Positions 1 through 6,333 of a DNA stretch of 12,872 nt are shown one piece after another. The notes under the pieces are model-generated. The model saw nothing but the letters and a program-made list of their open reading frames with translations. It ran no database searches and was not told the origin of the DNA. The stretch is from Rohdeia sp044358925 (GTDB taxonomy: Bacteria; Planctomycetota; UBA1135; GCA-002686595), in the NCBI GenBank assembly GCA_044358925.1, contig JBIKNC010000128.1, positions 1 to 12,872 on the forward strand, read 5' to 3'. Made by a program: the position numbers and the translations under genes. Every line of letters starts with the position of its first letter. Position 1 is the stretch's first letter.

Positions 1-62
1 CGCTCGATTGCGCGACTCTCACGCCCGCCTCCAGATTCCGCAAGGAACCTGGAACCAACACA

Positions 63-1667
63 TCACACGCCGCTGACGCGTCGTGCGTTCGTCGCACTCC
101 AACCTTGCACAGCGTTCATGTCGATGAACCAGCTCTGGAACCACACCGTCTGACCGGGCGCGACGACGAACGGGATCGCTCCGCCGAACGTGCTGCGACC
201 GACGGCGTCCGTCGTCGCGAAGTAGTAGAGGTCGAGACTGGGCACGAGGGTCCCGCCGAGGATCGGCAGATTCGCGGCCGAGGCTCCGACCACGTGCACG
301 GTGAACGCATTGGGCGCCGCGTGGTCCGCGAGCAGTGTCAACGTCTGGCCCTGTTCGAAGCGCCCGTGACCGCGCAGACGCGGCGCACCGTCGACACCCG
401 CGAGCGCACCTTCGAGCTCGGTCCACTCCCCTTCGAGCGCATCGAGGAGGTGCGCCGTGCGTCCGCCGACGACGAACACGCCGTTGCTGGCGCGCGACAG
501 TGCGATCGCCTGGGAGAACGAACCGGCCGTCGTGCCGGTCCACTGGCTCGTGCCGAACGTGTCGACCTTGCACACGGCCATGTCGAAGAGCGTGCCCGCG
601 GCGAGATACGCGGAGCCCGCGGCGTCGACGAGCAACTGCGCATGCAGCAGAAGGACGAGCGGACCGTCCGCGTCGAGGTTCGACCAGACCAGGCCGCCGT
701 TCTGGTCGACCTTGAAGAAGGCCGCGCCCGCGGTGTTCTGGTTCGGGAAGCCGGCGACGACCGGTTGATCGTCCGGGCCGACCTCCACGCGGAAGCCCGC
801 CGAGAGATAGGCGTTCTGCCAGATGAGGGCGCCGCTGGGGTCGAGCTTGCGGACGACCGTGCCGGGGTTCGGGACTCCGCTCTCGGCGTGCACGACGTAC
901 GTGTTGCCGAACACGTCGCCGGCACAGTCACCGGCGGTGAAGCTGGTGACGCCCGCCAGGCTCCACTGTTCGTTGCCGTCGAGGTCGATCTTCGCGTAGC
1001 CGTTGATCGCACCGAAGACTCCGCGCGCGGTGATCAACAGCTGATCGTCGGGCGTGAGCTTCAGGTACTGCGGCGCGCCGATGCCCGCCACGTTGAAGTA
1101 GGACCAGAGCGACGTGCCGTCGGGTGCGAACTTCTCGACCTTCGTGACGAGACCGAAGCCGCTGTTGCCGAGTCCCAGGACGTAGGCGTTGTCGTCGCGG
1201 TCGACGACACAGCGCACGGCGCGCGAGCCGTCGAAGTTGCTGAGGCCTCCGACGTGCCGCCACTGGAAGTTCCCGGCGGAGTCGAACTTCATGGCGATGC
1301 TCGCCGCTTCGACGGGATTGCTGAAGCCCGACATGAGCGTGCCGCACACGATCACATCGCCTTGGCTGTCGACGGCGAGCCACGCGGCGCGCTCCCACTT
1401 GGTGAAGTCGGTCTGGTCGAAGAACGTCGACCACAGCAGGTTGCCCTCGGAGTCGTGCTTCGTGAGCACCATCTCCTTGCCGAGCTGCATCTCGTAGTCG
1501 AGCGTGTAGACGTTGTCCTCGCGGTCGACGCCAATCGAGACGCCGCGCTGGAACTCCGTCCATTCGACGGAGACTTGGGCGGACGCGTTGGTCGCGAGCA
1601 GGCAACCGAAGGCGAAGCCGCTGATGAGGCCGTGGTTCACGGCGCGGAAGTTCGTCGGGTACTTCAT
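63..1667 (-). CDS. Secreted beta-propeller (SBBP-like repeat) protein with planctomycete-type C-terminal domain
   Basis: A 534-residue exported protein. Residues 1-30 form a signal peptide with a hydrophobic core and an ASA cleavage site before Gln31. Residues about 40-415 hold blade-like repeats in which a 'VDxxGDVYV'-type strand (e.g. VDREDNVYTL, VDSQGDVIVCG, VVDRDDNAYVLG) alternates with a 'KxDxxGNxxW' turn (e.g. KHDSEGNLLW, KFAPDGTSLW, KLDPSGALIW). This is the pattern of SBBP/NHL-like propellers. Residues about 421-534 form a separate beta-rich domain with 'TDAVGRSTF', a proline/glycine turn, 'VWFQSWFID' and a terminal 'SATNARRV'. I recall similar C-terminal domains on many extracellular planctomycete proteins; that recognition is from memory. 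No catalytic residues are visible, so a binding or structural role outside the cytoplasm is likely. The ATG at 1667 is chosen because the signal peptide starts there. It is the last gene of a same-strand run but has its own 183-base upstream gap. Confidence 0.88.
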   Translation of the reverse strand: MKYPTNFRAVNHGLISGFAFGCLLATNASAQVSVEWTEFQRGVSIGVDREDNVYTLDYEMQLGKEMVLTKHDSEGNLLWSTFFDQTDFTKWERAAWLAVDSQGDVIVCGTLMSGFSNPVEAASIAMKFDSAGNFQWRHVGGLSNFDGSRAVRCVVDRDDNAYVLGLGNSGFGLVTKVEKFAPDGTSLWSYFNVAGIGAPQYLKLTPDDQLLITARGVFGAINGYAKIDLDGNEQWSLAGVTSFTAGDCAGDVFGNTYVVHAESGVPNPGTVVRKLDPSGALIWQNAYLSAGFRVEVGPDDQPVVAGFPNQNTAGAAFFKVDQNGGLVWSNLDADGPLVLLLHAQLLVDAAGSAYLAAGTLFDMAVCKVDTFGTSQWTGTTAGSFSQAIALSRASNGVFVVGGRTAHLLDALEGEWTELEGALAGVDGAPRLRGHGRFEQGQTLTLLADHAAPNAFTVHVVGASAANLPILGGTLVPSLDLYYFATTDAVGRSTFGGAIPFVVAPGQTVWFQSWFIDMNAVQGWSATNARRVSGV

Positions 1668-1700
1668 GGTGTTCGAGAGCTGAGCTGAAAGGTAGCGCGC

Positions 1701-1727
1701 AATTTACGCGTCAGCCGCTCTCGACAA
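1701..1727 (-). promoter_or_regulatory. Possible promoter of the beta-propeller gene
   Basis: Reading the minus strand, TTGTCG (1727-1722) is followed after 15 bases by TAAATT (1706-1701), the most AT-rich patch in the 183-base gap between the lipoprotein stop (1851) and the start at 1667. The -10-like box ends 33 bases before the start codon. The spacer is shorter than the usual 16-18 bases, so this is only a candidate sigma-70-like site. The rest of the gap (1728-1850) shows nothing convincing apart from a weak GCTGCG/CGCAGC inverted repeat that could help end lipoprotein transcription. Confidence 0.3.
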
Positions 1728-1850
1728 TCGCCATGCCGCTGCCCTTCGACGGCTCCACGGCCTCCAGGAGCGCCTTCGAAATCCAGCGTTTTCGCAGGTA
1801 ATCCAGCTTGTGGAATGCGCTGCGTGCGGACCCTCGCGTCGCGCAGCCGT

Positions 1851-2441
1851 TCAGCCTCTGCGCACGAAGATCAGCGTCATCGGCGGTGCGCCGTTCTGCT
1901 CCAGCAGCAGCACGAGCTGCTCGCCCTCGAAGCGACCGGTGAGCGTCTCGGTCTCGACGGCGCCGACTTGGCGCGTCGTCAGCCTCAGCACGTCCGATTC
2001 GAGTGCCCAGGTGCCCGTCAACGCCGCGGGCGCCGCGGCGGCGCCGCCGATCGACGGTGCCGTGGTGGTGCCGGAGAGCGACCCGTCGGCGGCGAGCACG
2101 ACGTCCATCTGCAGGAGCGAGACGACCATTGCCACCGCGCTGCGCAGGCCCTTCTCCTGCTCCGGTGTGATCGACTCGGCTTTCGCGACCAACGCTGCGA
2201 CGTTCGTTTCGAGCGACGCGTTCGCGTCGAGGGTCCACGCACCGACAGGGCTCGACGCGTCGATCGGCGCGGGCGTCGGAGCCGGAGCCGGAGCCGCATT
2301 CGCCGGCTCGGTCGCCGGCGGCGCTGCGGGCGTTTCGGTCGCCGCACCGCCGCTCGGCGCGACGTGCGGCGCCTCTTCCTTCGAGCACGCGGACAGGGCA
2401 GCCGCGAGGACGACGACGATCGTTCGGAGGACGCTCTTCAT
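1851..2441 (-). CDS. Small lipoprotein, member 3 of a tandem paralog family
   Basis: A 196-residue predicted lipoprotein of unknown function. The signal peptide ends in the lipobox LSAC, with Cys19 as the lipidated residue. An Ala/Pro/Thr-rich linker (about 24-62) follows, then a globular module (about 64-196). The module opens with PVGAWTLDANASLETN, has an Asp/Glu- and Lys-containing helix (PEQEKGLRSAVAMVVSLLQ), then the strand motif VLAADGSLSGT, then LTGTWALESDVLRLTT and a C-terminal strand MTLIFVRRG. The same order of motifs is present in the two genes upstream, so they are paralogs. An in-frame extension to 2489 exists, but it adds an Arg/Pro-rich stretch before the signal peptide, so the ATG at 2441 is chosen. 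No clear Shine-Dalgarno is visible. The beta-rich pattern would fit a small lipocalin-like barrel, but that is inference. Attachment is presumably to an envelope membrane. Confidence 0.85.
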   Translation of the reverse strand: MKSVLRTIVVVLAAALSACSKEEAPHVAPSGGAATETPAAPPATEPANAAPAPAPTPAPIDASSPVGAWTLDANASLETNVAALVAKAESITPEQEKGLRSAVAMVVSLLQMDVVLAADGSLSGTTTAPSIGGAAAAPAALTGTWALESDVLRLTTRQVGAVETETLTGRFEGEQLVLLLEQNGAPPMTLIFVRRG

Positions 2442-2474
2442 GGCAGGTGGCGGACGCGTTGCTCGTGATGCTCT

Positions 2475-2519
2475 CGGAGCCCGAACCACGCTCGACCGGC
2501 GAACGTGACTCGGGCTCCG
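2475..2519 (-). terminator. Imperfect intergenic hairpin between two paralogous lipoprotein genes
   Basis: CGGAGCCCGA (2475-2484) pairs perfectly with TCGGGCTCCG (2510-2519). On the same axis CACG (2487-2490) pairs with CGTG (2504-2507), and TCG/CGA (2492-2494 with 2500-2502) closes a 5-base loop. That gives 17 pairs with two small internal mismatches. On the minus strand it starts 18 bases after the upstream lipoprotein stop. No T tract follows, so it could be an attenuator, an mRNA-stabilising end or a T-less terminator rather than a classical one. Confidence 0.5.
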
Positions 2520-2537
2520 CAGGATGTCGGTCGAGAT

Positions 2538-3149
2538 TCAGCTCTGGCGCTGGAAGACGAACGTCATCGGCCCGCCCGCGTCGTCCATCGTCATCTTCAG
2601 CACGTCGCCTTCGATCGTCGTCGCGCCGACCTTGTCCGTGTCGTTGCCTTCCTCGCGCGTCGTCAACGTGTAGGCGTCCCCCACCTTGGCCCACGAGCCG
2701 GTCATCGTCGAGACGTCGGCCTCGCCGGTCATCGGGTTGGTCATCGACATCGTCGCGTTCAGCGAATGGTCGGCAGCGAGCGAGATCGTTCCGCCCATCG
2801 AGTTGAACGTCTCGGACATCATCCCCATGACCATCGTCTTCTGCTCTTCCGGTGCATCGGCCAGTCCGGTCTCGATGAAGGCGCGGTTCGCTTCGAACGT
2901 CGCGGCGCCGTCGAGCTTCCACGTTCCGACGGGACCGCCCGCGGCCGCGTCGACGACCGGCGCGGGCGTCACGGCGGCGGGCGTCTCGGTCGCCGCGGGC
3001 GCGACGACCGGCGTGTTCTCGGCCGGGGCCTGCGGCGTCTCGTTCGCGGCCGGCGTGTTGCCGTTCGCGGGGACCTGGGGCTCGGACTGCGTGCACGCCG
3101 TGAGGCCGGCGACGAAGACGAGAGCGAGCGAGCGGATGGCGATCTTCAT
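2538..3149 (-). CDS. Small Met-rich lipoprotein, member 2 of a tandem paralog family
   Basis: A 203-residue predicted lipoprotein. The signal peptide ends in the lipobox LTAC with Cys19. A long linker (about 20-70) rich in Ala, Pro, Thr, Val and Asn follows. The module (about 71-203) begins PVGTWKLDGAATFEAN and continues with a helix after PEEQK, SLAADHSLNAT, TMTGSWAKVGDAYTLTT and a C-terminal PMTFVFQ strand, matching its neighbours motif for motif. It is unusually rich in methionine: about 12 Met between residues 95 and 200, against three in the equivalent part of the next paralog and none in the third. The ATG at 3149 is chosen because the lipoprotein signal starts there; the longer frame to 3281 adds an Arg-rich tail and would run into the upstream gene. 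Seven C residues lie directly before the ATG and no Shine-Dalgarno is seen. Function unknown. Confidence 0.85.
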   Translation of the reverse strand: MKIAIRSLALVFVAGLTACTQSEPQVPANGNTPAANETPQAPAENTPVVAPAATETPAAVTPAPVVDAAAGGPVGTWKLDGAATFEANRAFIETGLADAPEEQKTMVMGMMSETFNSMGGTISLAADHSLNATMSMTNPMTGEADVSTMTGSWAKVGDAYTLTTREEGNDTDKVGATTIEGDVLKMTMDDAGGPMTFVFQRQS

Positions 3150-3175
3150 GGGGGGGCGATGTGGTGGGGTCACTG

Positions 3176-3195
3176 GGCGCGCGAGGCGCCGCGCG
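3176..3195. repeat. Short GC-only inverted repeat in the gap between two lipoprotein genes
   Basis: The 94-base gap between the stop at 3244 and the start at 3149 contains two competing foldings: GGCGC (3176-3180) with GCGCC (3186-3190), and CGCGCG (3178-3183) with CGCGCG (3190-3195). Either could form a short stem on the transcript. In a genome this GC-rich such short matches arise easily, so a terminator or attenuator role is weakly supported. Confidence 0.25.
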
Positions 3196-3243
3196 ATGTT
3201 TCGAGGCGGGAAGAGTAGGTATCCGCACCCGAGGGGCGGCCGG

Positions 3244-3774
3244 TCATTCCGGCGTGCGTTCGAACTCGAGGACCAGGCCACGCGGATTTCCGGGCGGGCC
3301 GCCGAACGTGAGGCGATCGCCGGCGAGCGCGCCGGTCAGTTTCGTGAGCTCGGGCGGCGCGTCCGCACCGGCCCGCGTCGAGTCGATCGCGAGCTCGACC
3401 TCGGCGTCGGTGCGCGTCCAGGAGCCGAGCCACTGCTGCTGCTCCAACTCGCCGGTTCCTGGCGTTCGCGTCAGCGCATCGATCACGAGTGTCCCGTCGG
3501 CCGCGACGACGAGCGTCCACGGCGAGTCGACCAGTTCCGCGCGCGCCCCCTCCAGCAGCGCGGCGCGCTCGCTCTCCGGCCGCAACGCCGCCAGTCGATC
3601 GAGGTGCACACGACTCGCTTCGTACGTCGCCGCGCCGTCGCGCGCCCACGTGCCGACGAGCGGATCGTTCGGGTCGGCTGCCGGGTTCGGAGTCGGCCCG
3701 TGCTCCTTCGGCGCCTCACCACACGCCGCGCACAGACTCGCGCCCACCAACACGACCGCAGCGCGCACGCTCAT
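3244..3774 (-). CDS. Small lipoprotein, member 1 of a tandem paralog family, coupled to the pseudouridine synthase gene
   Basis: A 176-residue predicted lipoprotein. The short signal peptide ends GASLCAAC, with Cys18 as the likely lipidated residue; Cys at the -3 position is less typical than Leu. The linker is short (about 19-36), unlike the long linkers of the two downstream paralogs. The module shows DPLVGTWARDGAATYEAS, a helix containing PESERAALLEGARAE, VVAADGTLVIDA, WLGSWTRTDAEVELAI and a final LVLEFERTPE strand, in the same order as its neighbours. Its ATG overlaps the TGA of the upstream pseudouridine synthase by four bases (ATGA at 3774-3771), which supports this start and suggests translational coupling. 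It is the most divergent of the three. Function unknown; a beta-barrel or lipocalin-like fold is a guess from the strand pattern. Confidence 0.87.
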   Translation of the reverse strand: MSVRAAVVLVGASLCAACGEAPKEHGPTPNPAADPNDPLVGTWARDGAATYEASRVHLDRLAALRPESERAALLEGARAELVDSPWTLVVAADGTLVIDALTRTPGTGELEQQQWLGSWTRTDAEVELAIDSTRAGADAPPELTKLTGALAGDRLTFGGPPGNPRGLVLEFERTPE

Positions 3775-4829
3775 CGGCGCGCCTCGAGATAGCGGCTCAT
3801 GTCCTCGGGCAACGAACTGCGCACTTCGACGCGCTCACCTGTGACGGGATGCATGAACACGATGCGGTGGTTGTGCAGCGCATGCCGCGGCAGCCCGAGC
3901 CAACGCACTTCGTCGGCCGTCAGCTCGCCCGCACTCGCGCGCAGGAAGATCTGTTCGTCGACACCGTAGAGCTTGTCCCCCACCAGCGGATGCCCGATCG
4001 CGTCCATGTGCACGCGGATCTGGTGCTGCCGTCCCGTGAACGGTTTGCACGACACGAGCGCGCAGTCGGCGTGGCGCTCGATCACGCGCCACGTGGTGCG
4101 ACTCGGCAGGCCGTCGGCGATCGCGGCCATCTTCAGCATCACTTCACTGCCGCGCGCCGAGCCGATCGGGAAGTCGATCACGCCCTCGTCCGCTTCGGGC
4201 ACACCGCGCACGATCGCGTGGTACTCCTTCTCGATGTCGCGGTTCTCGAATTGCTCCATGATCGCGGCGTGCACGGCCGGCTCGCGCGCGCACACGACGA
4301 TCCCGCTGGTCTCGCGATCCAGTCGGTGGCAGAGTTTGAAGCGGTACTCGCGCCGCTCCTCACCCTGATCGAACGCCGCGTGGATGCGCTGGATGAGTGT
4401 GTCCGACAGGTGCCGCCCCGACGGATGCACGGGCAGCATCGGCGGCTTGTCGACGACGAGCACGTCGTTGTTCTCGTACAGCACGGACAGGTCCGTCGCG
4501 GCGCTCATCGCGCGCTGCGCGCGCAGCGGTTCGGGGATGTCGATCACGACGCGCGAGCCGTTCAACAGCCGGCGTCCCGGCCGCAACTCGACCACCGGCT
4601 GCGCGCGCGCCTCGCGCTCGCCCGGCTCCGCCGCCGCGACCAGCACCCGCCCCTCCTTGATGAGGTCCTGGATCGCCGTGCGCGAGCGCCAATGGATGAA
4701 GCGCTGCAAGAACGCGTCGAGCCGGATGTGCACCTCGTCGTGCGGGAGCTGCAGGTCGCTCCCGCGCACGGTCAGCTCGACGCGCTCGGCCGGCGTCGAG
4801 AGGTCGCGGTCCTTGGGAAAGAGGCGCAC
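3771..4829 (-). CDS. RluA/RluD-family RNA pseudouridine synthase with S4 domain
   Basis: A 352-residue enzyme that isomerises uridine to pseudouridine in structured RNA, most likely 23S rRNA, in the cytoplasm. An S4 RNA-binding domain occupies about residues 33-98 (RLDAFLQRF...AIQDLIKEGRVLV). The catalytic domain carries LYENNDVLVVDKPPMLPVHP (117-136), the catalytic motif HRLDRETSGIVV with Asp171, KEYHAIVRG (201-209), and the RQHQIRVHMDAIGHPLVGDKLYG motif (267-289). Length and order fit RluD/RluA-type synthases. The frame stays open to 5621, but that extension is antisense to the lipoprotein gene at 4869 and lacks family similarity. The GTG at 4829 gives a normal N-terminus just before the S4 domain and leaves a 39-base divergent gap. 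No clear Shine-Dalgarno precedes it. The exact site modified (RluA, C or D specificity) cannot be told from sequence alone. Confidence 0.93.
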   Translation of the reverse strand: MRLFPKDRDLSTPAERVELTVRGSDLQLPHDEVHIRLDAFLQRFIHWRSRTAIQDLIKEGRVLVAAAEPGEREARAQPVVELRPGRRLLNGSRVVIDIPEPLRAQRAMSAATDLSVLYENNDVLVVDKPPMLPVHPSGRHLSDTLIQRIHAAFDQGEERREYRFKLCHRLDRETSGIVVCAREPAVHAAIMEQFENRDIEKEYHAIVRGVPEADEGVIDFPIGSARGSEVMLKMAAIADGLPSRTTWRVIERHADCALVSCKPFTGRQHQIRVHMDAIGHPLVGDKLYGVDEQIFLRASAGELTADEVRWLGLPRHALHNHRIVFMHPVTGERVEVRSSLPEDMSRYLEARR

Positions 4830-4838
4830 GTGTGTGAT

Positions 4839-4850
4839 GGTACGCGTGCC
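4839..4850. promoter_or_regulatory. Near-palindrome in the 39-base divergent gap
   Basis: GGTACGCGTGCC matches its own reverse complement at 10 of 12 positions. It lies between the divergent starts at 4829 (minus) and 4869 (plus), where promoters of the two genes must overlap each other or the coding ends. It could be an operator, but short GC-rich palindromes are common by chance here. Confidence 0.2.
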
Positions 4851-4851
4851 G

Positions 4852-4857
4852 GGAGGT
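4852..4857 (+). promoter_or_regulatory. Shine-Dalgarno for the ChaN/Ere-like lipoprotein gene
   Basis: GGAGGT lies 11 bases before the ATG at 4869. The spacing is slightly long but fits this ATG much better than the second in-frame ATG at 4878 (20 bases away). Confidence 0.5.
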
Positions 4858-4868
4858 AGCCGGGCGAC

Positions 4869-6296
4869 ATGGACCGCATGCGAGCGAAGACGTGGAGCGC
4901 GTTGGTCGTGGTGGTGCTCGCGAGTTGCGGGTCGGACGAGCCGCAGCCGGAGCTGCCGAGCGGCGATCAGGCGCAGCCGGTCGGCGCGGAGACGGGCGAA
5001 GTGACGGGCGAGGCGGAGAGCGAGGTCGACGACACGAGCGACGAGCCCGCGATCGAACGCGCGCTCCTCGCCGCACGCACCGAGTTGGCGCCGGAGCACC
5101 CGCTGGCCGTGCTCCTCGAACTCGATCGCGAGTGCGGCGAGTTGGGCGAGAAGATCGTCGACGAGGAGGAGCGGCTCGATCACTTGGCCGAGTTGCCCGC
5201 GTTCCTGCTGGCGGTCGGCGAACACCGACGCGCGCTCGTCGCCGATGCGGAGTATCGACGGCTGAGCGGCGAAGAGCCGGCCGAGCGTTCCGACGCGCCG
5301 CCCTTCGGCGAACGCACACCGACGGCGGCGCGCGAGGCGCTCCTCGGAGCCGCCGAAGGTCGAAGCCTCGTTTTCATCGGCGAGGACGCCGTCTCGTGCC
5401 GAGCGCGCGCACTCCTGCTCGAGTCGCTCGTTGATCTGGCGCGCGCCGGCTTCACGCACCTCTCGCTCGAGTCGCTCGACGCCGCCGCACTCGAATCGCT
5501 CGCGACGCACGGCGCGCTGATGCTCGATCAAGGCGTGCGTTTGCGCGAGCCGCTGCAAGCCGCGCTCGTCCAGCGCGCGCGCGAACTCGGCCTGACCGTC
5601 TGCGGCCACGACCGCGTGCACCGCGACGTGCTACCCGTCCTCGGCATCGCCGATCGCACGACGCGCGCCAACTACCGCGCCGAGTGTGCGGCATTGCATC
5701 TCGAAGACCTGCTCGTCGCCGAGCCGAACGCGCGTGTGATCGTGCTCGCGAGCCGCGAACACGTGCGGGAGCGCGCCGCCGGCAAACTCGTGCCCGTCGC
5801 CGCGCGCCTCGCGAAGTTCGATCCGCTCACGATCGACGCCGCGAGCCACGTCGAGTGCGCGGAGCCGACGTTCGAGAGCGACGCGTTCCACCATGCGACG
5901 GCGCTCGGCCTCCTGACCGATGTCGCCATCGTCTTGGTCGACGCCACCGGCGCACCGTGGACCGCAACGCCCGGCACGTTCGACTTCGACGTCTTCTTTC
6001 CGCGGGCGACGTACCCGGACGAACTCACCGGTCGACCGTCGTGGCTCGTGTTCGGCGATCGCAAGACCGTCCAGTCCATCGAGTACCTGAGCGGCGGCCT
6101 GACGATCTTCAGCCCCTTCCCTGTACTCGTCGCCGCTCGCCCACTCGGAGCACCGCCAAGTTCGGTGCCCGCCGACTGTATGGCCCTTTGGTCGCTGAAG
6201 GCGTCTCCGCTGTTCCTCCGACCTGGCACCTACACGTTCACGATGATCGGAGCCGACGGAGGAACTCGTTTCACGTCGGAACACACCGTCGAGTGA
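4869..6296 (+). CDS. Lipoprotein resembling the ChaN/TraB/erythromycin-esterase-like group, with altered motifs
   Basis: A 475-residue predicted lipoprotein: signal peptide with lipobox LASC and Cys20, an acidic linker (21-60), then a helical segment (60-135). Residues about 165-325 look like the core of the ChaN/TraB/Ere-like superfamily: 'LVFIGEDAVSCRARALLLESLVDLARAGFTHLSLES' matches the 'GE-H...L..L...G...lalE' pattern. 'RANYRAECAALHLEDLLVAEPNARVIVLASREHVRE' matches the 'R...M..nl......p.arvlvl.G..H' pattern, and 'VAARLAKFDPLTID' matches a typical ending. The usual His after GE is replaced (GEDAV), while Glu172, Glu201 and His298 remain, so catalytic or metal binding ability is uncertain. 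Residues 330-475 form a further region with no family I recognise. The next gene starts 37 bases downstream on the same strand. Family placement is from remembered motifs and is moderate. Confidence 0.75.
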   Translation: MDRMRAKTWSALVVVVLASCGSDEPQPELPSGDQAQPVGAETGEVTGEAESEVDDTSDEPAIERALLAARTELAPEHPLAVLLELDRECGELGEKIVDEEERLDHLAELPAFLLAVGEHRRALVADAEYRRLSGEEPAERSDAPPFGERTPTAAREALLGAAEGRSLVFIGEDAVSCRARALLLESLVDLARAGFTHLSLESLDAAALESLATHGALMLDQGVRLREPLQAALVQRARELGLTVCGHDRVHRDVLPVLGIADRTTRANYRAECAALHLEDLLVAEPNARVIVLASREHVRERAAGKLVPVAARLAKFDPLTIDAASHVECAEPTFESDAFHHATALGLLTDVAIVLVDATGAPWTATPGTFDFDVFFPRATYPDELTGRPSWLVFGDRKTVQSIEYLSGGLTIFSPFPVLVAARPLGAPPSSVPADCMALWSLKASPLFLRPGTYTFTMIGADGGTRFTSEHTVE

Positions 6297-6333
6297 CGCA
6301 TCCGTCGCGCGGTGCGTCGCGAAGTTTGGACTC

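Noticed and set aside
1..62. Left edge beyond the beta-propeller stop
   Set aside because: The 62 bases show no start, hairpin or repeat beyond a short GGAACC-T-GGAACC direct repeat, which is too short to interpret.
105..1688. A 527-codon open frame on the plus strand
   Set aside because: It is antisense to the beta-propeller gene, and its product is dominated by Arg, Glu, Val and Ala with no signal peptide or domain pattern.
3150..3156. Run of seven C residues (minus strand) directly before a lipoprotein start, considered as a phase-variable tract
   Set aside because: Seven is short for slippage-driven switching, and such runs are expected in DNA of this composition; no paired spacing-sensitive promoter elements were seen.
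1711..3228. A 505-codon minus-strand frame spanning two lipoprotein genes
   Set aside because: It is out of frame with two proteins that have clear lipoboxes and shared motifs, and its own product is an Arg/Asp/Glu-rich low-complexity sequence.
2686..3792. A 368-codon plus-strand frame
   Set aside because: It covers the antisense of two lipoprotein genes and shows no domain beyond composition effects of the Ala/Pro/Thr linkers.
4830..5621. N-terminal extension of the pseudouridine synthase frame to 616 residues
   Set aside because: The extra 264 residues are antisense to the ChaN/Ere-like lipoprotein gene and look like random Arg/Glu/Ala-rich sequence; a normal N-terminus begins at the GTG at 4829.
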